From the NCBI GenBank assembly GCA_035651755.1, contig DASRFA010000032.1, positions 130,008 to 194,007 of the forward strand: a stretch of DNA of 64,000 nucleotides, in the 5' to 3' direction. Shown piece by piece: positions 43,173 to 52,145 of this stretch. A program made the translations under genes and the position numbers. The stretch comes from DASRFA01 sp035651755. Lineage in GTDB: Bacteria > Desulfobacterota > Binatia > UBA12015. Every line of letters begins with the position of its first letter. Position 1 is the first letter of the stretch. The notes beneath the pieces were generated by a model. It made no database searches. It worked only from the letters and a program-made list of their open reading frames with translations, and was not told where the DNA came from.

Positions 43173-44417
43173 ATGTTCCGCCGAACCGCCGCAGCGCTCC
43201 TCGTCTCGAGTCTTCTCGCCGTGAGCGCGCCCGCTTCGGCGACCTCGTGGCCGATGTTCCAGAACGACCGGCGCCACACCGGCAGGACGACCGCGATCGG
43301 ACCGTCCACGAGCTCGGTCCGGAAGCTCTGGGAGTACAAGGCGGTCAGCTGGATCAAGAACGAGCCGTCGATCGGACCGGACGGGACGATCTACATCGGC
43401 GACTCCAAGTTCCCGCTCTGCGCCCTCACCCCGAGTGGAGCTCGAATCTGGTGCACGGACGTCGGCGGCTTCGTGAACCAGTCGTCGCCGGCGGTCGGGA
43501 ACCCGTTCTCGAAGACCGATGCGGGCGGCACGCGCACCGTGCAGACGATCTACATCGGCGACCGGAACAACGTCTTCTGGGCGATCGACTCCGAGGGCGA
43601 CGTCCTCTGGCACTACAGGATCCACCTCGACGGCGACGTTCGTCAGTCTCCGCTCATCGGCCCCGGGCCGGCGCACACCGTCTACATGATGTGCGGCTGC
43701 ACGACGAAGGGCGTGCTCCACGCGTTCCGGCCCGACGGGACGCTCCTCTGGTCGGTCGATCTGCCGCAGGTCCGCGACGCGTCGCCGGCCGGCATCCAGG
43801 TCGGCTCGCACTTCCGTCTCTACGTCGTCACGAACAACGGCCAGCTCTACGCGATCGACGACCTGGGGACGAGCGGCCAGATCGCGTGGCACCTGCCGCT
43901 CGGCGCGCCGAGCGCCCACTCGTCGCCGGCGATCGGCGCCGGCAGGATCATCTACGTCGGGAACGCCGCCGGCCTCTTCGCCGTCAAGGACGACGGCACG
44001 TCCGGACACGTCCTGCCAGGCTGGCCGTTCGGGACCGCGGGCGGCGTCGACACGACGCCGACGATCGGCCTCGGCACGGGCAAGGTCTTCGCGAGCTCGT
44101 TCGACGGGGGAACCCGCACCCTCTACGCGATCGACCCGCGAACCAACCCGCCGACGAAGCTCTGGAGCTTCACCGGGCCGGGAACCAGCACGACGAACCT
44201 CGCCCTCACGCCCTCGGCGGTCGTCGGCGGCAACGGATTCCTCTACGCCGCGATCGGACCTCAGATCTACGGCTTCGACCCGGCGGCCGCGAATCCCGCG
44301 AGCCCGAAGTGGCGCTTCACGCTGCCCGCGGACGCGATCTCGCTCTCCCTCGGAGACGGCGTGCTCTACGTGAGCGCGAAGAATGCGAAGCTGTACGCGT
44401 TGACCGCGGGGCCTTGA
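43173..44417 (+). CDS. Exported PQQ-like beta-propeller repeat protein
   Basis: 414 residues. Signal peptide MFRRTAAALLVSSLLAVSAPASA. SWPMFQNDRRHTGRT is the usual opening of outer-membrane-assembly-like propellers. Blades follow with repeats of the kind IGPDGTIYIG, TIYIGDRNNVFWAIDSEGDV and VLHAFRPDGTLLWSVDL, ending ISLSLGDGVLYVSAKNAKLY. PQQ catalytic residues are not evident, so it is probably a binding or scaffold propeller rather than a dehydrogenase. No BamB neighbours (no bam, der or hisS). Cotranscribed with the glycosyltransferase upstream by spacing. Confidence 0.85.
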   Translation: MFRRTAAALLVSSLLAVSAPASATSWPMFQNDRRHTGRTTAIGPSTSSVRKLWEYKAVSWIKNEPSIGPDGTIYIGDSKFPLCALTPSGARIWCTDVGGFVNQSSPAVGNPFSKTDAGGTRTVQTIYIGDRNNVFWAIDSEGDVLWHYRIHLDGDVRQSPLIGPGPAHTVYMMCGCTTKGVLHAFRPDGTLLWSVDLPQVRDASPAGIQVGSHFRLYVVTNNGQLYAIDDLGTSGQIAWHLPLGAPSAHSSPAIGAGRIIYVGNAAGLFAVKDDGTSGHVLPGWPFGTAGGVDTTPTIGLGTGKVFASSFDGGTRTLYAIDPRTNPPTKLWSFTGPGTSTTNLALTPSAVVGGNGFLYAAIGPQIYGFDPAAANPASPKWRFTLPADAISLSLGDGVLYVSAKNAKLYALTAGP

Positions 44418-44429
44418 GCCGACCGCGCG

Positions 44430-44584
44430 CGCCGACGCCTCGGCAATGCCGGCCGACGACGCGCAGGAGCGCGTCGAGATCGAGCGGCTCCGTCATCGCC
44501 GCGACGACGTCGAGATCGCACCACGGAAAGGACTTCGCGGAGGTCCGCGTCGTCCTCGACGATCAGGACGTGGCCGCCGGTCAC
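44430..44584 (-). pseudogene. Response-regulator receiver remnant next to the histidine kinase
   Basis: GTG 44584 overlaps the kinase stop (GTGA), as expected for a coupled regulator. It begins VTGGHVLIVEDDADLREVL, the first strand and Asp pair of a receiver domain. The frame then breaks. In the +1 frame the segment MTEPLDLDALLRVVGRHCR, which is the last helix of a receiver (usually K-P-F-D), appears within ~20 codons. The central ~70 residues, including the phosphoacceptor Asp, are missing. Deletion plus frameshift make it non-functional. Confidence 0.68.
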
Positions 44585-46296
44585 GCGACCGGCTCCTTCC
44601 CCGCTCGTCCGGACGCGACGCGATCGCCGTCGTCCGGGGAGCTGAAGCTGCCGTCGACCGGCGCCGTGCTCGCCGGAGCGGAGCGCGTCGGCAGCGTCAA
44701 GGTGAAGGTCGAGCCCCGGTTCTCGCCCTCGCTCGCGACGGCGATGTCCCCGCCGTGCAGGTGGACGAGATGGCGCGCGATCGCGAGCCCGAGGCCGAGG
44801 CCGCCGCTCGAGCGCGCGGACACCGCATCCGCCTGCCGGAACGCCTCGAAGACGTGCGGAAGGAAGTCGGGGGCGATGCCGCGGCCCGTGTCGCGCACGA
44901 CGATCTCCACCTGCGGGCCGACCTGCGCCAGCGCGACCGACACCGACGCGCCGGCCTCCGTGAACTTGACGGCGTTGTCCAGGACGTTCCAGACGATCTG
45001 CTGGATGCGGTCGGGATCGCCGTGGACCTCGTCCGCGACCGCGGAGAGCGCGACGTCCAGGCGGACGCCCTTCGCGTCGGCGGCCGGCCGCACCATGTCG
45101 ACGGCGGCGGCGACCGTGTCGGCGAGGTTGACGGCGCGCACGTCGAGGTGAAGCCGGCCGGTCGCGATCCGGGAGATGTCGAGCAGGTCGTCGATCAGCC
45201 TCGCCTGGACCTGGATGCTCCGCTGCATCGCCTGGATCGCCCGCTCGGCGTGCTCGCCCTTCCCCGACCGGAGGACGCGGAGCCAGCCGAGGGTCGCCGC
45301 GAGCGGCGTCTTCAGCTCGTGGGAGACGACCGAGAGGAACTGGTCCTTCGCGCGATTCGCCTCCTCCGCCTGCGCACGCGCCGTCCCGGCCTCGCGATAG
45401 AGGCGCGCGTTGTCGAGGGCGAGCGCCGCGCGGATGGCGACGTTCTCCGCGAGGGCGAGGTCGTCGCCGGTGTAGCGCCGGCCCGACTCCATGGTCGCGC
45501 AGGTGATGGTGCCGAGCGTTCGCCCGCGCGCCACCATGGCGACGATCATCGCGGAGACGTAGCCCATCTGCCGCATCACGCGCAGGTGATCGCGGTTGGC
45601 CGCGATCGCGCCGAGCCAATCTTCGTCGATCTCGGCGAAGAGCTGCGATCGCCCGGTGCGGATGACTTCGGTGCGGGGGTGACGTCCGTCCGGGTCGGGC
45701 TGGTAGACGGCGGTCGCGCGCGCGAGGTCGGCCTTCGCCGGGTCGGCGTGCGAGACCGCGACGCGCCGCACGGTTCCGTCGTCCTCGACGACGTCGACCG
45801 CGCACCAGTCGGCGAGCCGCGGCACGAGGAGCCCGGCGAGGCTGCGTAGCGTCCGGTCGTAGTCGAGCGATTCGTTCAGGACGACGTTGCCGTCGGACAG
45901 GAAGGACGCCCGCTCGCGCGCTCTCTCGGCGGCCTCGCGCGCGACGAGCTCGTTCCGGCGCGCGCGCTCGGCGCGGTCGCGCGCGGAGCGGAGCCAGCCG
46001 AAGAGCGCGATCGTGATCCCGCTGATGACGAGGTACCCGGCGATGCGCTGTGTCCCGACCGGCTCGAGGAAGAGCCCGTTGGCGACCAGCGTCGCCGCCA
46101 CCGCGAGGAGTCCTGGGCCGACGCCGCCGACCCAGGCCGAGACGATCGTCGCGATGAACAACGTCAGGAGCGGCAGCTGAGCGGCGGTCGCCGGCGGCAT
46201 CGCCGCTCGCACGACGAGCGCAATCGCGACGCTCGCGAGGGCGACGCCGTACGCGAACAGAGGCCGCAATCCCACGCGAACTGGATGCTGTTCCAC
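44581..46296 (-). CDS. Membrane sensor histidine kinase (4-TM, GAF, HisKA, HATPase)
   Basis: 571 residues from GTG 46296. Four hydrophobic helices (~15-110) of the KdpD/DUF4118 kind (FAYGVALASVAIALVV, TLFIATIVSAWVGGVGPGLL). A GAF-like domain (~150-320) contains LADWCAVDVVEDDGTVRRVA and ALAENVAIRAALALDNARLY. The HisKA box is FLSVVSHELKTPLAATLGWL. ATPase: N box VWNVLDNAVKFT, G1 VRDTGRGIAPD, G2 GGLGLGLAIARHL. The signal may be cytoplasmic through GAF. It lies 38 bases after the acylase gene on the same strand. The expected cognate response regulator is only a fragment, so the kinase may be orphaned or use another partner. Confidence 0.9.
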   Translation of the reverse strand: MEQHPVRVGLRPLFAYGVALASVAIALVVRAAMPPATAAQLPLLTLFIATIVSAWVGGVGPGLLAVAATLVANGLFLEPVGTQRIAGYLVISGITIALFGWLRSARDRAERARRNELVAREAAERARERASFLSDGNVVLNESLDYDRTLRSLAGLLVPRLADWCAVDVVEDDGTVRRVAVSHADPAKADLARATAVYQPDPDGRHPRTEVIRTGRSQLFAEIDEDWLGAIAANRDHLRVMRQMGYVSAMIVAMVARGRTLGTITCATMESGRRYTGDDLALAENVAIRAALALDNARLYREAGTARAQAEEANRAKDQFLSVVSHELKTPLAATLGWLRVLRSGKGEHAERAIQAMQRSIQVQARLIDDLLDISRIATGRLHLDVRAVNLADTVAAAVDMVRPAADAKGVRLDVALSAVADEVHGDPDRIQQIVWNVLDNAVKFTEAGASVSVALAQVGPQVEIVVRDTGRGIAPDFLPHVFEAFRQADAVSARSSGGLGLGLAIARHLVHLHGGDIAVASEGENRGSTFTLTLPTRSAPASTAPVDGSFSSPDDGDRVASGRAGKEPVA

Positions 46297-46334
46297 GTCC
46301 GCCGAAGACGCAACCGCCGTCGCCGGCGTCCCTT

Positions 46335-48737
46335 TTACGGGCCGTGCCGGTCGAGCTCGAGGACCTGCTGGAACGTCGGCCGGTTGGTGGTCGGGAAGGT
46401 GTCCGGGATCAGGCCGGGCACGAAGCCGGTCCGGGACGCGGTCGTCCGCCAGAGCGTGGGATCGCTCTGGCCGAGCTGCGCCGCGAGCGCGTCCGCCCCC
46501 TGGTGCACCGCCTGCCACAGCGAGGCAGAGCAGGCGGACAGCACGCCGTCGCCGCAGTACGAGAGGTTGAAGCGGCCCTGCACCGGGTCGCCGAGGAGCG
46601 TGCGCAGATCCTTGTCGACGTACGACTGCCCCTCCGCCCCGTCGAGGTTCCGGACGCGGTCGACGTCCTCGAGCAGCGGGCCGATCACCGGCGACATCAC
46701 CGCGTCCGCGATCCGCCGCCAGAGGGCGTCCATGATGCCGGGGCCCGCCTCGTCGTAGAGGCCGTCGCCGTCGGTATCGAGGCGAGGCGCGGTGCGCGCG
46801 ACCCACGCGTCGAGGATGTCGACGACCTGCTGGTCGCGCGCGCTCGGCGCCTGTCCGCGGCGGAGCGTCCGGCTCACCACCGGCCAGACGAGGGCACGAC
46901 CGTCCTCCGTCGCCGCGCGGTTCATGATGCCGACGTTGTCGGTGATCACGGGGCGGGCGGGCCACGGGCCGAAGAGCTCGACGTGCTGGACGGAGCCGTA
47001 CGGCTCGTCGTCACCGTGCATGAATCCCGGCGCCGAGCGGTTGTTCCAGTTGAGGAGGAGCCCGTTCGGTCCGGTCACGTCGTGCGGGTGCTGCGTGCCG
47101 GACAGGTAGCCGAGCCATTCGTAGCGACCGGTTCCGAGCGTCGGCAGGCGCCGATCGAGCCCGGCCGGACGGCGCGGGAGCAAGCCGGACGTGAAGTAGG
47201 CGGTCCCGTGGCGCGAGACCCACGCCCAGTTGAACGTGAAGCCGAAGTTGTTCGCCGTCCGCCAGAAGCGCGACGGCGTATTCGCCTCGCCCTCGGTCAT
47301 ACGCTTCAGCGCGACCAGGTTCACGGCGTCGCGCAAGTACGTCGAGCGGCGCCGCGACAGCGCGTACGGCACGCCGCCCACGGTCGCGGTCGCGAACACC
47401 GGCCCGTGCACCGTGCGGTGGTAGACGATCGGGGTGCCGTTCAGCGTCCCGGCATTGAACGTCTCGAACGCTCGGCAGCCGCCCTGGAACACGTAGTGCG
47501 TCGAGTCGCGCGTCGGCGTGCCGCCACCGGGCTCGCACAGCTTCTCGGCGTACACGTCGCGGACGTCGTGTCCGGCCGACGTCAAGCTCCAGGCGTAGTT
47601 CTGGGTGCGGCCGATGAGGATGTACATCGCGAGCCCGGGGACGGCGATGCCCTGCGCCTCGATCCCCGGCCCGTGGAGATCCATCTGCTGGACGATCTCG
47701 GGGTAGTAGTAGCCGAGCTGCGGGCCCATCACGGCGAGCGCGTTGCCCGAGGCGGAGCGCGACGGCGCGGTGACGAGGAAGTTCGACGCGCGCTTCCGCG
47801 CCGGTGCCGCGGCCGCCTGCGCCGGCGACTGGCGCGGATCGATGCTCTCGATGGAGCCGGCGTCGACGACCACCGATCCCGTGACCGGGCCGCCCGTCAA
47901 GGGCGGGTAGGAGAATCGGCGGCGGATCGTCGTCGGCGCCTCGGGATCGTCCGCCAGCATGAGGTCGTCCCACGCCGCGAAGCCGCGCCTCCTGCCGAGC
48001 TGCTGCTCGAGCTTCGCGAGCAGGTCCGCGTTCGCGGCTTCGGCCCCGCCGCCGGCGCCGAAGATCGATCCGATGAACGCCGTCACCGCGAGCACGTCGT
48101 TCACGGTCGCCGGCGGATCGTTGCTGCCCCCGTGCGCCGCGAGGTAGGCGTTGATGCCGTCCGCGTAGGCCTGGGCGTCGGCCAGGATCTGGCGGCCCTC
48201 GCGGCCATACTCCTCGACGAGGAGTTGCGCTTGACCGGTGACGAGCGCCTCGCACTCGGCGCTCGGGACGAACGAGTTGCCGCTCGTCACGAGCGAGAAG
48301 GCATCGATGTTCGGGACGTCGGCGACCGCGACGCGCGCCGGGCCGCGGCCCACCTGCAGCAAGAGGCCGCGATCTCGTGCCGTCGTCCATCCGGCGCCGA
48401 AGGCGACGTCCGCCCGCGTCTCGCCGTAGACGTGCGGAATGCCGTAGGCGTCGTAGACGAGGCGGAGGCCCGGGCGGCCGGTCGCCTCCTCGTGGGACGG
48501 CTCGATCGGCGTGAAGTTCTCCGGGAGGTACAGCCGCTCGATGTCGTCGCGCGTGACGTTGTCGCGAAGCGGCGTGAGCGCCGAGTAGAGCGGCAGCTGA
48601 TCGAGCGAGTTCTCGGTCGTCGGCAGCCCGCCGTAGTTGCCCGGCGGCAGGATGTAGCGGGCCGTGTCTTCGGCGGCCGCGGGCACGGCGGCGGCGACGG
48701 TGAGGGACAGGAGCCAGAAGAGCGCGCGTCGGTTCAC
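46335..48737 (-). CDS. Penicillin-acylase-family Ntn hydrolase (periplasmic)
   Basis: 800 residues. Signal peptide MNRRALFWLLSLTVAAAVPAAA. The alpha-chain region has RLVYDAYGIPHVYGETRADV and FGAGWTTARDRGLLLQVGRG, typical of the family. Self-cleavage would expose Ser318 in KRASNFLVTAPSRSASG; this Ser-Asn pair is the expected beta-chain start and nucleophile. Later GPQLGYYYPEIVQQMDLHGP and YAWSLTSAGHDVRD match beta-chain blocks. Members hydrolyse penicillins, cephalosporins or N-acyl-homoserine lactones. The long alpha chain and spacer are within the family's range. Substrate unknown; quorum-signal degradation is a fair guess only. Confidence 0.9.
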   Translation of the reverse strand: MNRRALFWLLSLTVAAAVPAAAEDTARYILPPGNYGGLPTTENSLDQLPLYSALTPLRDNVTRDDIERLYLPENFTPIEPSHEEATGRPGLRLVYDAYGIPHVYGETRADVAFGAGWTTARDRGLLLQVGRGPARVAVADVPNIDAFSLVTSGNSFVPSAECEALVTGQAQLLVEEYGREGRQILADAQAYADGINAYLAAHGGSNDPPATVNDVLAVTAFIGSIFGAGGGAEAANADLLAKLEQQLGRRRGFAAWDDLMLADDPEAPTTIRRRFSYPPLTGGPVTGSVVVDAGSIESIDPRQSPAQAAAAPARKRASNFLVTAPSRSASGNALAVMGPQLGYYYPEIVQQMDLHGPGIEAQGIAVPGLAMYILIGRTQNYAWSLTSAGHDVRDVYAEKLCEPGGGTPTRDSTHYVFQGGCRAFETFNAGTLNGTPIVYHRTVHGPVFATATVGGVPYALSRRRSTYLRDAVNLVALKRMTEGEANTPSRFWRTANNFGFTFNWAWVSRHGTAYFTSGLLPRRPAGLDRRLPTLGTGRYEWLGYLSGTQHPHDVTGPNGLLLNWNNRSAPGFMHGDDEPYGSVQHVELFGPWPARPVITDNVGIMNRAATEDGRALVWPVVSRTLRRGQAPSARDQQVVDILDAWVARTAPRLDTDGDGLYDEAGPGIMDALWRRIADAVMSPVIGPLLEDVDRVRNLDGAEGQSYVDKDLRTLLGDPVQGRFNLSYCGDGVLSACSASLWQAVHQGADALAAQLGQSDPTLWRTTASRTGFVPGLIPDTFPTTNRPTFQQVLELDRHGP

Positions 48738-48972
48738 GGGGATTCTCCTTCTCCGTACTGGCTACACCGATCGCCGCCGAAGCGGCAACGGACCGCTGCT
48801 CGCCCGGGCAAAGCGACGTGAATCGCGCCGCGCGGCAACGATTCGACGGTCGGCGCGGCGGGGCGCTGCGCGGGCCTCGAACGCGCGCGGGTTTTCGCTG
48901 GCGCCCCGCTTGCACCCCGACCGGCGCTCGATGGGGGCTACGGAACGATCCTACCGCGAATGGGGGGACACG

Positions 48973-49338
48973 ATGATGTGGGGAACAGCAACGAAGAGCG
49001 GAGGGAAGCGGGTCCGGAGGCCCGGATACGAGGGGCGGGCGGGGGCCGTCGGATTGGCGTTCGCGCTTTGCCTCGCCATGTCCGGGCTCGGCGCCGGAAG
49101 CGCTCATGCGTTCGGCGACGGGACGCCCGACACCGATCCGCCGGCGGAAGAGGTGGCCTGTGACGGCCTGACCGGCAGGGCCTGGGGCCTCTGCGTCGCG
49201 TACTGCGAGGCGCAGGACTGCCCGGGCTCCGACCACCCGTCGTGCGAGGTTCTGCGCGAGAAGCTGCTCGGGATCTTCGGGACCGACGTGTTCCCGTGCG
49301 ACGGAACGGGTGGCGGCGGCGGAGGCGGCATCGGCTGA
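48973..49338 (+). CDS. Small secreted Cys-rich protein
   Basis: 121 residues from ATG 48973 (or 120 from 48976); GGGGGG lies just upstream. A basic N terminus leads to a hydrophobic signal (AVGLAFALCLAMSGLGAGSA). The mature part EVACDGLTGRAWGLCVAYCE, then AQDCPGSDHPSCEVLREKLL and FPCDGTGGGG, has the C...L.G...GLC..YCEA.DC pattern that I associate with a recurring family in environmental deltaproteobacteria-like genomes. Six Cys likely make three disulfides. Function unknown. The end is a Gly run. Confidence 0.72.
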   Translation: MMWGTATKSGGKRVRRPGYEGRAGAVGLAFALCLAMSGLGAGSAHAFGDGTPDTDPPAEEVACDGLTGRAWGLCVAYCEAQDCPGSDHPSCEVLREKLLGIFGTDVFPCDGTGGGGGGGIG

Positions 49339-49408
49339 GCGACACCGTGCGACGGCGGCGGCACGCGGTCGCCGTCGCACGGCCTTCGCCGTGGGCGCGC
49401 CTAGATGC

Positions 49409-50464
49409 CTAGCCCGTCGCCTCGATCGCGCGCACGTGGCCGTCGGTACGGGCGAGCGTCCGACGCTCTCCGCCCGGCCAGGTGACGACGTCGACGAGGA
49501 AGCCGATGCTGTCGCGCGGTCCGCCGAGGATCGCCTCGGGCTCGAGCCGCACCCAGGCGAGCGGCGCGCTCGAGCTCGCGCCGGCGCGCTCGATCGCCGC
49601 CCGGATGCGGTGGCGCGTCTCGCGCGACGGGTACTGGTAGAAGACCGAGTGGTACACGATCGCGACGCCGTCCTGCGCGCGGCGCGCGAGCCGGTCCTCC
49701 AGCCATTCCGCCGCATCCGCGCGCTCGACGCGGACGTCGTTCGCGACCGCGATCGCGATCGCCGCGTCGAGGCGGGCGAGTCGATCGCGCTGGTCGGGCC
49801 AGATGTACGCGCGCAGGCGGAGGCGGTCGTCCGGGTCGCGGACGTCGAGCGGGTTCCGGTCGCACGCCGCGCGGCTCCGCACGATCGGCCGGGCGTCGAG
49901 CGCGGGCGGCGGGCCGCTCCAGCGGGTCTCGATCGGCGCCGCGCTCTGGCGCCCCCAGGTCCACGATTCGGTGCGATAGGCGAAGCGGTCCCAGTGGAGG
50001 TTCAGGCCGGCGCTGGCGCCGATCTCGAGCATGTCGAAGGGGAGGTCGGGGAAGCGCCTCGCGACGTGCAGGAACGCCGCGAAGAGCGCGATCGAACGGT
50101 TCACCTCGTTCGTCTGCGGCGGGTGGCGGAGGAAGTCCGACACCCACTCGGAGTCGCGCGCGAGGAAGGCGCGCGCGGCCTCCCACGCCGCGTCGCCATC
50201 GGGCGTCGCGCGGGCGGCCGGGTAGGCGGCGGCGAGCTCGGGATCGCGGCCCGAGAGAGCGGCCGCGTGCAGCGCGCCCGCGAGTCGAAGCGACACGGCA
50301 TCGGCGCGCGGCGAGCCCGGCCAGCCGGCGACGAGCGCGGCGGTCGGGCCGCCGGCGGCCAGGTCGCGCGCCATCGCGGTCAAGAGGCGCGCGGTGAACG
50401 GCGAGCCCATCGCCTCGCAGAAGCCCGCCTGCTCTTCGAAGTGGTCGATCACCGCCTGGCTCAT
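49409..50464 (-). CDS. DUF2332-family protein
   Basis: 351 residues from ATG 50464; the open frame continues far upstream but only this part is protein-like. MSQAVIDHFEEQAGFCEAMG, then SPFTARLLTAMARDLAAGG, DMLEIGASAGLNLHWDRFAY and AIVYHSVFYQYPSRETRHRI follow the family. LEIGASAGLNL resembles an SAM-methyltransferase glycine loop, so a methyltransferase-like fold is plausible though unproven. Usually found in actinobacteria and proteobacteria without a known role. It follows the MFS pump gene on the same strand after 68 bases. Confidence 0.78.
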   Translation of the reverse strand: MSQAVIDHFEEQAGFCEAMGSPFTARLLTAMARDLAAGGPTAALVAGWPGSPRADAVSLRLAGALHAAALSGRDPELAAAYPAARATPDGDAAWEAARAFLARDSEWVSDFLRHPPQTNEVNRSIALFAAFLHVARRFPDLPFDMLEIGASAGLNLHWDRFAYRTESWTWGRQSAAPIETRWSGPPPALDARPIVRSRAACDRNPLDVRDPDDRLRLRAYIWPDQRDRLARLDAAIAIAVANDVRVERADAAEWLEDRLARRAQDGVAIVYHSVFYQYPSRETRHRIRAAIERAGASSSAPLAWVRLEPEAILGGPRDSIGFLVDVVTWPGGERRTLARTDGHVRAIEATG

Positions 50465-50532
50465 CGCGCTCTCCGTCCCGACGCTCTTCGCGCACCGGCG
50501 CTCGGCATGCCGCTCTCGGATGCCGGCGCCGC

Positions 50533-52077
50533 TCAGTGTGCCGCGCCCGCGGCGCCGGGCGCCGGGCGGCTGTACGGCAGCAGCATGACCCCGAGCAGCA
50601 TCGCCGCCGCGAGCACGCCGGCGATCAGGAACATGTCGTCGAAGGCCATCATCGTCGCCTGTGCGCGGACCTGACCATAGAGCACCGCTGCGGCGCGCGC
50701 GTGGTCGGCCGCGACGCCGCCGCCCTGCGAGAGCGCGTGCGAGAGCGCTTCGAGGGCGTGCTCGAAGGGGCGGTAGAGCGGGCTCGACCAGCTCGCCAGG
50801 ACCGCCTGATGGTACTGCCCGCGCCGGATGAGGAGCGTCCCGAGGATCGCGATGCCGAAGCTCGCTCCCATGTTGCGCATCAGGTTGTAGAGGCTCGCCG
50901 CGTTGCTCATCTCCTCGCGCGGGACGCGCGCGAGCGCGGTCGTCGAGAGCAGCGTGAAGATGAAGCCGAGGCCCGCCCCCTGCAGGATGCTGGGCGCGAC
51001 GATCTGCCACCAGCCGAGGCCGAGGCTGAACAGCGTCATGCGGTACTGGCCGACGACGAGGAGCGCGATGCCGAACGCCATCAGGAGGCGCGGATCGAAG
51101 AAGCGCGCGAGTCGCCCGACCAGGAACATGGAGAGCCCGGTCGCGACGCCGCGCGGCGCGCTCGCCCAGCCCGACTGCGCGGCGCTGTAGCCCATCAGCG
51201 TCTGCAGATAGAGCGGCCAGAGCGCGAGGCTGCCGAAGAGGATGAAGGCCATGAACGAGATGAGACCGCATCCGACCGCGAGGCCGCGATCGCGCAGGAG
51301 CCGGAGCTTCACGACCGGCTCGTCCACGCGCAGCTCCCAGAAGACGAAGGTCGCGAGCGCCGCGATCGCGAGCACCGTCGACGCTCGCACCCAGGTCGCG
51401 TCGAACCAGTCGGCGCGCTCGCCTCGGTCGAGGACGAGCTGGAGCGCTCCCAGGCCGAGCACGAGGAGCGCGATGCCGACCCAGTCCGGCCGCCGTCGCT
51501 GCGCCGCCACGTACGCCGGCTCGCGCAGGAAGCGCGCGCACATGAGCGCGGCCACGATGCCGAACGGCAGGTTGATGTAGAAGCACCAGCGCCACGAGTA
51601 CGTGTCGGTGATCCAGCCGCCGAGGGTCGGCCCGATGACGGGCGCGACCATCAGCCCGACGCCCCAGGTCGCCATCGCGATGGGCTGCTCGCTCGGAGGA
51701 AAGGTCTCCATCAGGATCGCCTGCGACGACGGGAGCATCGCGGCGCCCGCGAGGCCCTGCAGCAGCCGGAAGACGACCATCGCGCGCAGGTCGGGCGCGG
51801 CGCCGCAGAACATCGACGCGACCGTGAAGAGGGCGACGCTCGTGATGAAGTAGCGCTTCCGGCCGAACCGCGCCGACAGCCAGCCCGTCATCGGGATCAC
51901 GATGCCGTTCGCGATCAGGTACGACGTGAGCACCCAGGTGATCTCGTCGATGCTCGCCGAGAACGCGCCCTGCATGTGGGGCAGGGCGACGTTCACGATG
52001 CTCGTGTCGAGCACCTCGAGGATCGTCCCGAGCATCACGGAGACCGCGATCAGCCATTTCTCCGCGCGCCCGACCAC
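50533..52077 (-). CDS. DHA2-family (EmrB/QacA-like) drug efflux transporter
   Basis: 514 residues, GTG start at 52077, 14 predicted helices. TILEVLDTSIVNVALPHMQG is the hallmark first-helix motif of EmrB-type pumps; WLSARFGRKRYF is motif A; VVFRLLQGLAGAAMLPSSQA is motif B; GPTLGGWITDTYSWRWCFYI is motif C. It exports hydrophobic compounds by proton antiport. The divergent tetR-tolC-emrA genes supply the periplasmic adaptor and outer-membrane channel, making a complete tripartite pump. Palindromic TetR site between. Confidence 0.93.
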   Translation of the reverse strand: MVGRAEKWLIAVSVMLGTILEVLDTSIVNVALPHMQGAFSASIDEITWVLTSYLIANGIVIPMTGWLSARFGRKRYFITSVALFTVASMFCGAAPDLRAMVVFRLLQGLAGAAMLPSSQAILMETFPPSEQPIAMATWGVGLMVAPVIGPTLGGWITDTYSWRWCFYINLPFGIVAALMCARFLREPAYVAAQRRRPDWVGIALLVLGLGALQLVLDRGERADWFDATWVRASTVLAIAALATFVFWELRVDEPVVKLRLLRDRGLAVGCGLISFMAFILFGSLALWPLYLQTLMGYSAAQSGWASAPRGVATGLSMFLVGRLARFFDPRLLMAFGIALLVVGQYRMTLFSLGLGWWQIVAPSILQGAGLGFIFTLLSTTALARVPREEMSNAASLYNLMRNMGASFGIAILGTLLIRRGQYHQAVLASWSSPLYRPFEHALEALSHALSQGGGVAADHARAAAVLYGQVRAQATMMAFDDMFLIAGVLAAAMLLGVMLLPYSRPAPGAAGAAH

Positions 52078-52120
52078 TCGGGGCGACGTTACCCGCGACG
52101 TCGCGTCTTGACAATTCCGG

Positions 52121-52134
52121 ACTGACTGGTCAGT
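52121..52134. promoter_or_regulatory. Likely TetR operator in the efflux locus
   Basis: ACTGAC-TG-GTCAGT, perfect 6-bp arms. Immediately upstream, TTGACA at 52108-52113 looks like a -35 box of a rightward promoter for tetR. The site lies 12 bases before the tetR start and 44 before the divergent pump start, so it can block both. Confidence 0.65.
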
Positions 52135-52145
52135 TTCATATCTCG

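Noticed and set aside
43173..44417. BamB outer-membrane assembly lipoprotein
   Set aside because: No lipobox Cys at the signal cleavage site and no bam, der or hisS neighbours; kept as a generic PQQ-like propeller.
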